From the IMG/VR virus record IMGVR_UViG_3300023273_000461, positions 1 through 24,594 of that record: a stretch of 24,594 nucleotides of DNA. The stretch is one strand, 5' to 3'. Of this stretch, positions 14,712 to 22,633 are shown piece by piece; within the stretch, counting starts at the first letter, position 1, and each line of letters starts with the position of its first letter. Both the position numbers and the translations under genes were made by a program. The notes under the pieces were generated by a model. That model was not told the DNA's origin, made no database searches, and saw nothing but the letters and a program-made list of their open reading frames with translations. Source of the stretch: a virus.

Positions 14712-15473
14712 TTAAGCAGGGTCATTATATTTAAATTTGGTCTTTTCATATATTGCACGAATTTCCGATTGTTCCAGTCGTCTGTCATAGACCCAAAGTC
14801 CACCAATACCACCATTAAAATAATTATTGTTAGTGAGACCAATCGCGCCCGATGTTGAACCCGAATATCCAATTGAAGTTGCAGTTCCAGTTGAAGTCTG
14901 CATGAGTTGGGTACTTCCATCAATATATATCTGCCATTTTGCCGGGTCTGACCAGAATACAAATGATGCAAATATCCATCGGTTTGCTGAAATATCATTT
15001 TGTGTTAATCGAGTTCTTCTGTTTGCTGGGTTTGAGCCTCCACCATCACCCGTTGACATACCCAAATAACCACTTCCGTTTATAAATGTTGTAATACCAT
15101 AGTATGTTGCATTCGCCTCCCCATCATTACAAAAAATACCTTGTTGTATTGTGGCTTCTGGAAGTATCCACGCGTTCACAGTGTATCCAGTATCGTTGAC
15201 ATGGCTTGTATTAGGTTGTAATCCTGCTGGTGATGAATTTATTCTCCAATATTGATTTGTACCATTTAAATCCCATCTTTTACCAACACCATCGTTTAGA
15301 ATAGAACTTGCGGAGTTTATGGAACTTAGGGTTACTAATGCATTACTTCCTTCATCTCTACCACCACCAATATCATATGCGGTTGAACCGTCGGTATATG
15401 ATTTGTGATTTGCGGGGTCTACACAAAATACTAATGAATTTGTGGTTATATTTGGTGCTCTAAAAATTCCCAT
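14712..15473 (-). CDS. LamG/concanavalin-like lectin domain virion protein (second copy)
   Basis: A 253-residue protein with a LamG-like jelly-roll pattern: FCVDPANHKSYTDGSTAYD near the start, KRWDLNGTNQYWRINSS, GYTVNAWILPEATIQQGIFC, RWIFASFVFWSDPAKWQIYI and IGGLWVYDRRLEQSEIRAIY at the end. The closing strand with L-x-x-x-E-I-x-x-x-Y is typical of LamG-like folds. Such domains bind glycans and are frequent at phage fibre tips. It lies three bases after its paralogue and shares its layout, though sequences have diverged strongly. No signal peptide is present. The likely role is host-surface recognition; a decoration protein is possible. Confidence 0.75.
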   Translation of the reverse strand: MGIFRAPNITTNSLVFCVDPANHKSYTDGSTAYDIGGGRDEGSNALVTLSSINSASSILNDGVGKRWDLNGTNQYWRINSSPAGLQPNTSHVNDTGYTVNAWILPEATIQQGIFCNDGEANATYYGITTFINGSGYLGMSTGDGGGSNPANRRTRLTQNDISANRWIFASFVFWSDPAKWQIYIDGSTQLMQTSTGTATSIGYSGSTSGAIGLTNNNYFNGGIGGLWVYDRRLEQSEIRAIYEKTKFKYNDPA

Positions 15474-15476
15474 AAC

Positions 15477-16193
15477 TTATTGATATCTATTTTTTGTAAC
15501 TATATAATTATTATTATTTTCACTGTTAGTTAGTACTTTATTGTATATTTGTAAGTTACTTACTTTACCATCTAATGGTCGATTCCCTCTCAGCGTATTA
15601 CCAATCGTTAAATTGTTGGCTGTTGTAATGTTTGATAAATTACCACTATGTGATGCTGTTGTGGATGAACCACCATTTAACATTAGTGAAACTGAGTTGG
15701 TATTATATACTACTGCTATATGATTCCATCTTAATGTATCAACTGCGACTGCCATTGATGTTTGTGCTCCATCTAATGCTGGAACTAATGTATTAGTACC
15801 ACCATTGGTTTTGATTAAAAGTGAGAATCCCGCATCAGTTCTTTCTCTATCCGCGCGCTTACCAGATGTAGCTTCATCACTTTTATCCCACAATCTTGCA
15901 TTTGTAGCACTTACTAAAGTATCAATATAAAACCAACAAGTGATTGTAAATGGAGATTGATAATTAAATACAGATGTATCAACCTCTAATGATGCGAAAT
16001 CATCAGTACCATCAAAATCCATACAACCTAGTGCTGTGGTATTGTATGTAGTTCCATTTTCCAATGTACCATTTGAGCCACGCCCCGCTTTATTAAACCA
16101 ACCATTTCCTGAACCAGTGTATGATTTTTGATTCCCCGCATCTATAGAAAAAACTACGTTTTTACTACCTAAAAGTTTTGGTCCTACTTTCAT
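15477..16193 (-). CDS. LamG/concanavalin-like lectin domain virion protein (first copy)
   Basis: A 238-residue LamG-like protein. Visible strands are NVVFSIDAGNQKSYTGSGNG, GCMDFDGTDDFASLE, FTITCWFYIDTLV, RWNHIAVVYNTNSVSLMLNG, LTIGNTLRGNRPLDGKVSNL and QIYNKVLTNSENNNNY. The FDG(T/S)DDF block followed by F-T-I-x-x-W and W-x-H-I-A-V is the core of LamG/pentraxin-type jelly rolls. AGAGGAGAG lies nine bases before the ATG at 16193, within the end of the upstream small gene, so translation is coupled. Likely a glycan-binding fibre or baseplate accessory component. Confidence 0.82.
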   Translation of the reverse strand: MKVGPKLLGSKNVVFSIDAGNQKSYTGSGNGWFNKAGRGSNGTLENGTTYNTTALGCMDFDGTDDFASLEVDTSVFNYQSPFTITCWFYIDTLVSATNARLWDKSDEATSGKRADRERTDAGFSLLIKTNGGTNTLVPALDGAQTSMAVAVDTLRWNHIAVVYNTNSVSLMLNGGSSTTASHSGNLSNITTANNLTIGNTLRGNRPLDGKVSNLQIYNKVLTNSENNNNYIVTKNRYQ

Positions 16194-16196
16194 ATC

Positions 16197-16439
16197 TTAA
16201 CTCTCCTCTGAGGCCCATTCCGAACCCGTTAATATATTTACCATTTCTGAGTATGTGTAAGGCCCATCTTTTGTTGTAAGGGCATTTATAGATGCTGGAA
16301 CACTTACCCCTTCCCACTTCACAAAGGTTAAAGAACCACTTGCATCTGTTCTGTGTGTGTCTGAACCAGATTGTAGAACTTCATTGTAATTAACACTTCC
16401 CGTTTCGGAAGTAGATAGAATCATATAATTTCTAGACAT
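16197..16439 (-). CDS. Small hypothetical protein preceding LamG genes
   Basis: An 80-residue acidic protein starting MSRNYMILSTSETGSVNYNE. It contains VLQSGSDTHRTDASGSLTFV, KWEGVSVPASINALTTKDG and a C-terminal helix-like segment SEMVNILTGSEWASEES. It has no cysteine, membrane segment or catalytic motif. SD AAAAGG is ten bases upstream, and a promoter-like box lies 23 bases upstream, making it the first gene of the LamG unit. I do not recognise a named family. Small proteins next to fibre genes are often attachment or assembly factors, but that is only a guess here. Confidence 0.75.
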   Translation of the reverse strand: MSRNYMILSTSETGSVNYNEVLQSGSDTHRTDASGSLTFVKWEGVSVPASINALTTKDGPYTYSEMVNILTGSEWASEES

Positions 16440-16461
16440 ATCTATACCTTTTATTCTTTAG

Positions 16462-16470
16462 TATAAATAT
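16462..16470 (-). promoter_or_regulatory. Late-promoter-like box ATATTTATA
   Basis: Reads CATATTTATACTAAAG on the coding strand, 23 bases upstream of the ATG at 16439 and directly after a strong terminator. Confidence 0.55.
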
Positions 16471-16488
16471 GTAATTCATAATATTAAA

Positions 16489-16519
16489 TCAAAAAACCCC
16501 CACATTTCTGTGGGGGTTT
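16489..16519 (-). terminator. Intrinsic terminator after the 59-residue gene
   Basis: On the minus strand AAACCCCCACA / TGTGGGGGTTT is an 11-bp stem with a GAAA tetraloop, followed by a run of T. It is strong and nearly identical in core to the one at 5636-5659. Confidence 0.92.
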
Positions 16520-16524
16520 CTGTT

Positions 16525-16704
16525 TTATCCGTTTTTAATCAGATTTTGAATCTTCAATGCCGTTTGATACACAAGTTGTACATCCTTTCCCTCAAATGAA
16601 GAGTTGGCAATTAATTGTAAGAGGAAATCTAACTCCTCATTTGTAAATTGATGCTCAACTTTAGATTCAGATGTATCTTTACGTCTTATATTTGAAAGTC
16701 CCAT
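16525..16704 (-). CDS. Small hypothetical protein (59 residues)
   Basis: A short ORF from ATG 16704 to TAA 16525, with a strong terminator six bases after the stop, which supports it as a real gene. It starts MGLSNIRRKDTSESKVEHQF and continues TNEELDFLLQLIANSSFEGK, then a helical DVQLVYQTALKIQNLIKNG. It looks like a small two- or three-helix protein with leucine-rich faces and a conserved-looking F-T-x-E-E-L-x-F-L-L-x-L-I block. It lies 25 bases after the large fibre gene, so it is co-transcribed with it. Function unknown. Confidence 0.75.
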   Translation of the reverse strand: MGLSNIRRKDTSESKVEHQFTNEELDFLLQLIANSSFEGKDVQLVYQTALKIQNLIKNG

Positions 16705-16729
16705 ACTCTATAACTTTTTTGATTAAATA

Positions 16730-18379
16730 TTAAACGTAAATGTAAATCTCTGATGATTCAACTCTGATGTTACCTACTTTGTTAGCTTTTGCAGTTGCAG
16801 CATCTGTATCTGAACCTTCAAATGCACCAACAATTGAGTAGTGGTTTGTTGCCGATGGTACAAATGGTGCACCTGTTGCATCGGGATCTAAGTTTGTAGT
16901 TTGTAAAACAAGTCTGTCATCTGAATCATCTAAAACAAGTGCCATACCTTGGTTAGCACTTCCAAGTGAACCACCGAATACGATACCAGAATCACCTGAT
17001 GAAGAACCTGAGTTCAAAAGAATCAATTGGTCATCCACTGCTAAGTTAGTAGTGTTCAATGTAGTAGTTGTACCACTTACAGTTAAATCACCACTTACAG
17101 TAAGGTCTTGTGCAACTGTTACATCGTTAACAAAAGTTCTATTACCTGTAATACTATCTGGTAAAGTAATTGTATAAGTAGGAGCACCCCCTAAAGCTTG
17201 TGCTGCTGTTCCTGTTACCCCTATCTCACCTGATGTTCCATTGATTGTAATCGTTGTATCACCTTCTACTGCTTGGTTAGCAGAAGAACCATATGCTACG
17301 GCAAAATCTAAAGTACCATCACCATCTTGATATGTAACAGAAATACCTGTTTCAGTATTTCCTGTAACCATACCACCAACAACATCTTCTATTTGTTCTG
17401 AACCAGATACTACACTTGTGCCTGTTAAGATAGTAGCCGCTGTAATTGAACCACCCAATGCAGTTGAAGTTCCAGCAATTGTAATAGAATCGTTTGCAAG
17501 TTTTGCGTTTGTTACGTTTGCATCGACAATTTTTAAAGTAGATACTGCATTATCTGCAAGTTTTCCGTTTGTTACTGCATCAGCGACAAGATTTTCTGTA
17601 TCAACAGCATCATCTGCAATTTTTGCGTTTGTTACTGCATCAGCTCCAAGTTTTGCCGTTGTTACAGCTCCACCATTGATTTTTGCTTCTGTTACTGCAA
17701 GGTTTGCAATATGAGCTGCATCAATAGATAAATCAACGTAGTGTTCTGAATTAATTGAATCATCAGCGATTTTAGCACCAGTTACTGCATCAGCCGCAAG
17801 TTCGGTTGTACCTACAGCACCTGCTACGATTTGTGCATTGGATGCGGGGCCTGATAAATCACCACCCATAGTTACACCAGCAGAACCTGATATTACATCA
17901 GTACCCGATAGTATTGTTGCTGATGTAATTGAGCCACCTAATGCGGTTGAAGTTCCAGCAATTGTAATAGAATCGTTTGCAAGTTTTGCGTTTGTTACGT
18001 TTGCATCTGTAATCTTAGCAGTTGTTACTGCGTTGGTTGCAAGTTTTGCGTTTGTTACGTTTGCATCTACAATCTTAAAAGTTGTTACTGAGTTTGTTGC
18101 CAAGTGAGCTGCATCAATAGAACCATCTACATAGTGTTCTGAATCAATTGAATTATCAGCGATTTTAGCACCAGTTACTGCATCAGCTGCAAGTTCGGTT
18201 GTATCTACAGCACCTGCTACGATTTGGGCGTTATTTGCGGTGCCTGATAGGTCTCCGCCCATTGTGATTTGAGATGAACCTGATACAATACCACCACCCG
18301 TTGATGCTACATAGTTCAAATCGTTGTTAAGTTGTGATATATTACTACCACTAACTATGACCTTTTTCCATTCTGCCAT
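16730..18379 (-). CDS. Repeat-rich tail fibre with duplicated beta-solenoid-like segment
   Basis: A 549-residue fibre-like protein beginning MAEWKKVIVSGSNISQLNND. Most of residues 40-340 consist of short repeats such as AVTGAKIADNSID, VTNAKLAND and AVTTAKL, with Ala/Asn/Lys/Leu at fixed places, as in trimeric beta-helical or solenoid fibre shafts. The shaft is made of two large duplicated units, each starting MGGDLSG and ending TIAGTSTALGGSIT plus SATIL or AATIL. The C-terminal third (about 340-549) is non-repetitive and strand-rich (DDQLILLNSGSSSGDSGIVF) and ends in KVGNIRVESSEIYIYV, probably the receptor-side or capping part. SD AGAGGAAAC precedes the ATG. No chaperone domain is present. 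Confidence 0.8.
   Translation of the reverse strand: MAEWKKVIVSGSNISQLNNDLNYVASTGGGIVSGSSQITMGGDLSGTANNAQIVAGAVDTTELAADAVTGAKIADNSIDSEHYVDGSIDAAHLATNSVTTFKIVDANVTNAKLATNAVTTAKITDANVTNAKLANDSITIAGTSTALGGSITSATILSGTDVISGSAGVTMGGDLSGPASNAQIVAGAVGTTELAADAVTGAKIADDSINSEHYVDLSIDAAHIANLAVTEAKINGGAVTTAKLGADAVTNAKIADDAVDTENLVADAVTNGKLADNAVSTLKIVDANVTNAKLANDSITIAGTSTALGGSITAATILTGTSVVSGSEQIEDVVGGMVTGNTETGISVTYQDGDGTLDFAVAYGSSANQAVEGDTTITINGTSGEIGVTGTAAQALGGAPTYTITLPDSITGNRTFVNDVTVAQDLTVSGDLTVSGTTTTLNTTNLAVDDQLILLNSGSSSGDSGIVFGGSLGSANQGMALVLDDSDDRLVLQTTNLDPDATGAPFVPSATNHYSIVGAFEGSDTDAATAKANKVGNIRVESSEIYIYV
17463..17524 (-). repeat. 62-bp perfect direct repeat, copy within fibre gene (second in translation order)
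   Basis: Identical over 62 bases to 17946-18007, 483 bp away within the same gene. It encodes the end of VTNAKLANDSITIAGTSTA. A shorter 29-bp match recurs at 18039-18067. Confidence 0.9.
17946..18007 (-). repeat. 62-bp perfect direct repeat, copy within fibre gene (first in translation order)
   Basis: The partner of 17463-17524. It lies inside a larger imperfect duplication that also pairs about 17752-17835 with 18145-18230. Confidence 0.9.
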
Positions 18380-18434
18380 TTTAGTTTCCTCTTTTAAATG
18401 TGTTCTATTCGAACATTAGTTATATGTGTTTAAC

Positions 18435-18443
18435 AATAAATAT
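18435..18443 (-). promoter_or_regulatory. Late-promoter-like box ATATTTATT
   Basis: Reads AATATTTATTGTTAAAC on the coding strand, 56 bases upstream of the ATG at 18379. It has a last-base mismatch and the longest spacing of the set. A small TGTTC / GAACA inverted repeat lies between box and ATG. Confidence 0.45.
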
Positions 18444-18461
18444 TAAAAAATATCTTTTCCA

Positions 18462-18857
18462 TTATAAGTATATGAAAAAATTACTTCCACTTACAGCAAG
18501 CCCACCAACTTCTCCAGTTGGAAGTGTATTTACTTCTTTTATTATAAATGTACCATCCGAATTCACTGTTACTTTATCATCACCACCCACTCTAATAGTT
18601 AATAAGTCTCCAGTCGGAGAATCGTTGGTTATAAGTTGAAATGATGAAGTTACTGCTGATGTAAGTTCAATTGAACCCGTTATCTGTGCATGAGTTGTAA
18701 CAATTGTTTCTAATGAATCCGAACCATCGTTTTTCTTTATAAAAACCTTACCATCAAAAGTATTGACAGCCAATTCACCCAATGTTAAATCGCCTAAGCT
18801 TGGAACATTGGACTGTACATTACTCCTTTTTAGTTTAATGGTATTAGTTGCGGCCAT
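18462..18857 (-). CDS. Small fibre-like protein with Mtd-type N-terminal motif
   Basis: A 131-residue protein starting MAATNTIKLKRSNVQSNVPS and continuing LGDLTLGELAVNTFDGKVFI. The pattern I-K-x-[KR]-R-S ... P-x-L-x-x-GELA-x-N ... G-x-[VI]-[FY]-[IV] is the short N-terminal beta-prism-like module found at the start of many phage fibres (Mtd N-terminal type). A strand-rich region follows (LLTIRVGGDDKVTVNSDGTF), then a C-terminus VGGLAVSGSNFFIYL similar in style to the fibre ends. It lies between two larger fibre genes in one unit. Likely a short fibre or adaptor; the host receptor is unknown. Confidence 0.72.
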   Translation of the reverse strand: MAATNTIKLKRSNVQSNVPSLGDLTLGELAVNTFDGKVFIKKNDGSDSLETIVTTHAQITGSIELTSAVTSSFQLITNDSPTGDLLTIRVGGDDKVTVNSDGTFIIKEVNTLPTGEVGGLAVSGSNFFIYL

Positions 18858-18875
18858 CTGTGGAATCCTTTACTT

Positions 18876-20030
18876 TTAGAAGTTTCCACCATCAATTTCA
18901 TAAAATGAAATACTCCCCGATACAAATAATGAACCCGTCATTTGGTGCGTATCTGTAATATCATCACCAAAAATTGTAGAACCACTACTAAATGATGTAG
19001 TCATAAATGTTACCGATGAGCTAATAATGTAAGTCTCAGCAGTCAACGATGTTACAACTACATCCTGTCCAACTAAGTTAGCAACAGTTTGAGCAGAACC
19101 ACTAACCACACCATCTGGTAATCCAGCAATAATTTGAGCTGAGCCAGATACTAATCCCGATGGAACATTTGTAATGCTAGTAAAGTCTACCTCAGATGAT
19201 GATGAAATAAATCCAAAATCAGTAATCTGTTGTGAACCACTAAGCGTACCTGCAGGTACTTCTGTTAAGTATGATGAAGTTGCCGCAGTTAAAGAATCTA
19301 CTTCGGATTGAATCGAACCAGTGAATGTATTCAACGCTGAAATATCTGTAGAACCACCACCACCACCAATTGAACCATCATCAATCTGTGAACGAAGTGT
19401 TCTACCAACGTATTGATAAACGGTCATATAAACGTATTGGTTTGATGTTGGAATATTTCCATCAACCCAAGTTAAAATACCCGTCTTATAATCAAATACA
19501 AATTCCGATGGGCTTGATGCACCTTCGGTAATTGAACCTGCCGAAGTTGCTGTACTTTTGAATACCTGAATTTTATATCCCGGTTGTAAACCTTCTGTTG
19601 TATTTGGTGAATCTGTTGCTATAATATATTTTGAAGATATAAAGTTTGTTAATTGGTCACTTTCAATCAAACCATCATTACCAACAGTATCAGTTAAAGA
19701 GGTAGGTTCAGATTCAGTAAAGTAATACACTTCTCTATTACCATTTTTAGCTGGTCTTAGTTTGTGTCTGTACCAGTATTTCAATACGGCAACATCCGTT
19801 CCAATAGATGGGTTTACTACACTACCAGATACGATACCACCATCTTGTGATGAACCACTATATGGTAATTGCGTTGAGCCGGTTGGAATTAAACCATCAT
19901 CGGTATAAATCTCACCAGCACCCAAATCAAAAACATCAGTAAATGCTTCTTGTGTTAGTGTAAGTTCATCGGTTGTAAATCGTCTACCTTGTAGTAATCG
20001 TTCCGACCTGTTATTTGAATTATATGCCAT
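18876..20030 (-). CDS. Tail fibre-like structural protein
   Basis: A 384-residue Ser/Thr/Gly-rich protein. The first 230 residues look globular, with VLKYWYRHKLRPAKNGNREV followed by YYFTESEPTSLTD, and later FVFDYKTGILTWVDG and YVYMTVYQYVGRTLRSQ. A Gly/Ser linker (GGGGSTDIS) separates it from a repeat region containing LSGSQQITDFGF, SGLVSGSAQII and GVVSGSAQTVANLV. This SGS-x-QI motif is shared with the 287-residue and 549-residue genes. The C-terminus is strand-rich (QMTGSLFVSGSISFYEIDG). AGAGGAAT precedes the ATG at 20030. No enzymatic motif is visible, and its exact position in the virion is unknown. Confidence 0.72.
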   Translation of the reverse strand: MAYNSNNRSERLLQGRRFTTDELTLTQEAFTDVFDLGAGEIYTDDGLIPTGSTQLPYSGSSQDGGIVSGSVVNPSIGTDVAVLKYWYRHKLRPAKNGNREVYYFTESEPTSLTDTVGNDGLIESDQLTNFISSKYIIATDSPNTTEGLQPGYKIQVFKSTATSAGSITEGASSPSEFVFDYKTGILTWVDGNIPTSNQYVYMTVYQYVGRTLRSQIDDGSIGGGGGSTDISALNTFTGSIQSEVDSLTAATSSYLTEVPAGTLSGSQQITDFGFISSSSEVDFTSITNVPSGLVSGSAQIIAGLPDGVVSGSAQTVANLVGQDVVVTSLTAETYIISSSVTFMTTSFSSGSTIFGDDITDTHQMTGSLFVSGSISFYEIDGGNF

Positions 20031-20047
20031 TGTTATTCCTCTTTATA

Positions 20048-22567
20048 TTACGATGCTGAAACCGTTATTCTTTCTAATGTGTTTGATGGTGTACCTATGT
20101 ATCTTACCAATAACCAAATTTTATCATTTGTTGCGTCAATTTCCTGTCCCGCAGCACCACTCAATCCTAATGTTAAAGTACCAGTTGAATTTGTTATTGA
20201 TGAGAAATCACCTCTAACGTTAACCGAATCACTAAATGGATTTGTGTTACCAGTTGATTGTGAATTCAAAGTTCCACCATATGAGCCATCACCCTTAACA
20301 GCATCATAGATTACTGAATTAGTTGCGCTGAAGATTACACCAACTGCAATTTTATTCGAAGTAGTATCATCAAACGTTGTTAAATCTGCTGATGTATCAG
20401 GATTTAAATCAATTACCAATTCGCTTAATCCAGCAGCTGCGTTTGTATCAAATTCTCTTAGATACCACTTTACGTGCGATGCGTTATATGAACCATCATC
20501 ATACCAATATCCATTTGTAGATTCTGGGTTTACCAAATAACCCGGCTTAACTTGCAAATCACCACCATCACCTAATGTAAGTAACGAATCTGAGTTCCAA
20601 GATGTACTTAATGTTGTTGAGTTTGAAATAGCTCTTCTGTATGTTTCGTTTGTAAATCTTTCAACCAATGTAGTTGAAGCCGTTCCGCCACCGAAGTATC
20701 CCATAGAACCACTAGCAGCATCCTGCCCAAATGTTCCTGCAGTATGTAGATTTACAGTTTGTACTGATAAGTTAGATTGTGTACCACTTCTGTTTCTTCC
20801 TCTGAATGTTAATGTATATGATGTATCACTCAATCCTGATTCTGAGAAAGTATCACCCGTGCCACTAATTGAGTAAACAGCATTAATGTGTACGTTATCA
20901 GTTCTAAACGGAACAGTTGATGTAGTTCTTACTGAAGTACCATCATTACTATAAACAGCGTTAGCCGTTTGGATTGTTCCACCAGAAGTGCTCACTGCAT
21001 CGGTACCCGATGATTTTGATATTGTATATCCTGAAGTGCTACCAATTGAAGTATCTGCTATTGTAGTTGATGCAACATACATTGGTTCGAATAATCCACT
21101 AGCACTTCCAACCAATCTCCACGTACCACCACTAATATATGGTGCTCCTGATAGAGAACCCGATGTTAATGTTAATGCAGTTACACCAACATTTGAACCG
21201 GCGATGGTTTGTGAACCTAAATTTGAATTAATTGTAGATACAGGTGCCCAGAAAATAGTTTCACTAGCAGTTTTATCAACATATCCACTTTGAGAACCAG
21301 TTGCGATTCCAATTGTAGTATCAATTTTATACTGACCGGATGCCGATACAGATGATAATGATTGAGCTGTCCAGTTTACTAAGTTTTTACTGAAAACTGA
21401 TGCAAACTTTCCATCTTGGAATGCCGCTGGTATTACAGCTGGGTTAACCGTATCAATTTTACCAAGAGTTAATCCATTAGATGTGGTATCTAACGTTGAG
21501 TTACTTAATATCTGAGCCGATGTTGATGTTTCAGTAGCCGTATCACCACTAATAGCAGTTTGGGATTGGTAAAAACTCCAATCGTGCGAACCACTTACTC
21601 TAAATTCAGTACCAGCACCACTACTCAATCCACCCAATCCGAATAATTGGTCATCATCTGATGATTCTACATCTGAAGAACCAGCAGCTACTGATGTGTA
21701 TGAAATTAATGGGGTAGCTGATGAATAAATTGTTTTACCTGGAAATAAAGTACCACCTTCTGCTGCGAATCCTTTATTGATTAGGTATTGTATATCTGCA
21801 ATATCATTATCTTGTGGAACATATCCGTCGGGAGCCGAAGTTGTTGAACCAAGTGTTTTATTTTCACTAATAGAACTGTAAGTTCTTGTATTTGCAGTTG
21901 GATTCGCCGCCGATGATGATAATAACCCCGCAACAAATCTTAAAATCTCAGATACATCTGTGTTTGCATCGAAATTGTTAAAGTATGAGCCATCTAAGTT
22001 GGTTTGCCAATCATTTGATGTTGGATTACCTGCATTGATGTTGTATGCGTGAACTGATTCTGATACTTCTAGTGCGTATTTACCACCAGAACCACTAATT
22101 TGTAAGTTCTTATCAGATGATGCGTATATTGTACCAGATACTAGCTCAAAAATACCACTTCCACCACTACCAAATCCCGCAGCTGCTGCTGAAGATGATA
22201 CATGAGTATCAAAGTTTTGTAGTGATGCTGTTGTGATTGTAATTTCAGTATGTCCTGATGTACCATCGCCACTTGCACCTAAAATGTACAGTTTTTTATT
22301 TGTTGTATCGTAGTATGGTAGACCATCTAAAGTAGTACCAAAGTTAGCTGTAACTATTGATGGTACTCCCGCACCAGCGTACAACTTTGAAACTGGTACA
22401 TAATCATTCGCCGCAGTTGTACCACCCGGCTTACCTATGTAAACGAACGGTCCATCTATCTTAGAATCAACCGAACCACTACCAATTACGATTTCTGCTT
22501 CACCAAAAGAGGTGATATTTCTTACCGATGCTACCGAACCTCTTCTATGTTTAATTGTTTGAGCCAT
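20048..22567 (-). CDS. Large tail fibre/adhesin
   Basis: An 839-residue protein, the largest in the adhesion cassette. The N-terminus MAQTIKHRRGSVASVRNITS with GEAEIVIGSGS and FVYIGKPG is a variant of the fibre-start module also seen in the 131-residue protein. Then comes LDGLPYYDTTNKKLYILG, followed by a long Ser/Thr/Gly/Asn-rich, low-charge region of strands (about 130-640) that looks like a surface adhesin. Two helical stretches stand out (DNDIADIQYLINKGFAAEGG and HVKWYLREFDTNAAAGLSE). The last 200 residues are a folded beta-rich domain (LSELVIDLNPDTSAD, IAVGVIFSATNSVIYDAVKG and KIWLLVRYIGTPSNTLERIT). No S74 domain or cysteines are seen. It is first in a unit with the next two genes. Probably a main receptor-binding protein. 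Confidence 0.75.
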   Translation of the reverse strand: MAQTIKHRRGSVASVRNITSFGEAEIVIGSGSVDSKIDGPFVYIGKPGGTTAANDYVPVSKLYAGAGVPSIVTANFGTTLDGLPYYDTTNKKLYILGASGDGTSGHTEITITTASLQNFDTHVSSSAAAAGFGSGGSGIFELVSGTIYASSDKNLQISGSGGKYALEVSESVHAYNINAGNPTSNDWQTNLDGSYFNNFDANTDVSEILRFVAGLLSSSAANPTANTRTYSSISENKTLGSTTSAPDGYVPQDNDIADIQYLINKGFAAEGGTLFPGKTIYSSATPLISYTSVAAGSSDVESSDDDQLFGLGGLSSGAGTEFRVSGSHDWSFYQSQTAISGDTATETSTSAQILSNSTLDTTSNGLTLGKIDTVNPAVIPAAFQDGKFASVFSKNLVNWTAQSLSSVSASGQYKIDTTIGIATGSQSGYVDKTASETIFWAPVSTINSNLGSQTIAGSNVGVTALTLTSGSLSGAPYISGGTWRLVGSASGLFEPMYVASTTIADTSIGSTSGYTISKSSGTDAVSTSGGTIQTANAVYSNDGTSVRTTSTVPFRTDNVHINAVYSISGTGDTFSESGLSDTSYTLTFRGRNRSGTQSNLSVQTVNLHTAGTFGQDAASGSMGYFGGGTASTTLVERFTNETYRRAISNSTTLSTSWNSDSLLTLGDGGDLQVKPGYLVNPESTNGYWYDDGSYNASHVKWYLREFDTNAAAGLSELVIDLNPDTSADLTTFDDTTSNKIAVGVIFSATNSVIYDAVKGDGSYGGTLNSQSTGNTNPFSDSVNVRGDFSSITNSTGTLTLGLSGAAGQEIDATNDKIWLLVRYIGTPSNTLERITVSAS

Positions 22568-22615
22568 ATTTTTATCCCATTATGTATCTATGTGCGATAT
22601 CTCGCCATTATCCTT

Positions 22616-22624
22616 TATAAATAT
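22616..22624 (-). promoter_or_regulatory. Late-promoter-like box ATATTTATA
   Basis: Reads CAATATTTATAAAGG on the coding strand, 49 bases upstream of the ATG at 22567. Confidence 0.55.
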
Positions 22625-22633
22625 TGTAGATTA

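Noticed and set aside
14702-14998. Second minus-strand frame inside the LamG gene
   Set aside because: It lies wholly within a better gene in another frame, and its translation resembles no known protein.
14712-22567. Diversity-generating retroelement acting on the Mtd-type or LamG genes
   Set aside because: No reverse transcriptase and no template/variable repeat pair with adenine-specific differences was seen. The repeats found are ordinary in-gene duplications.
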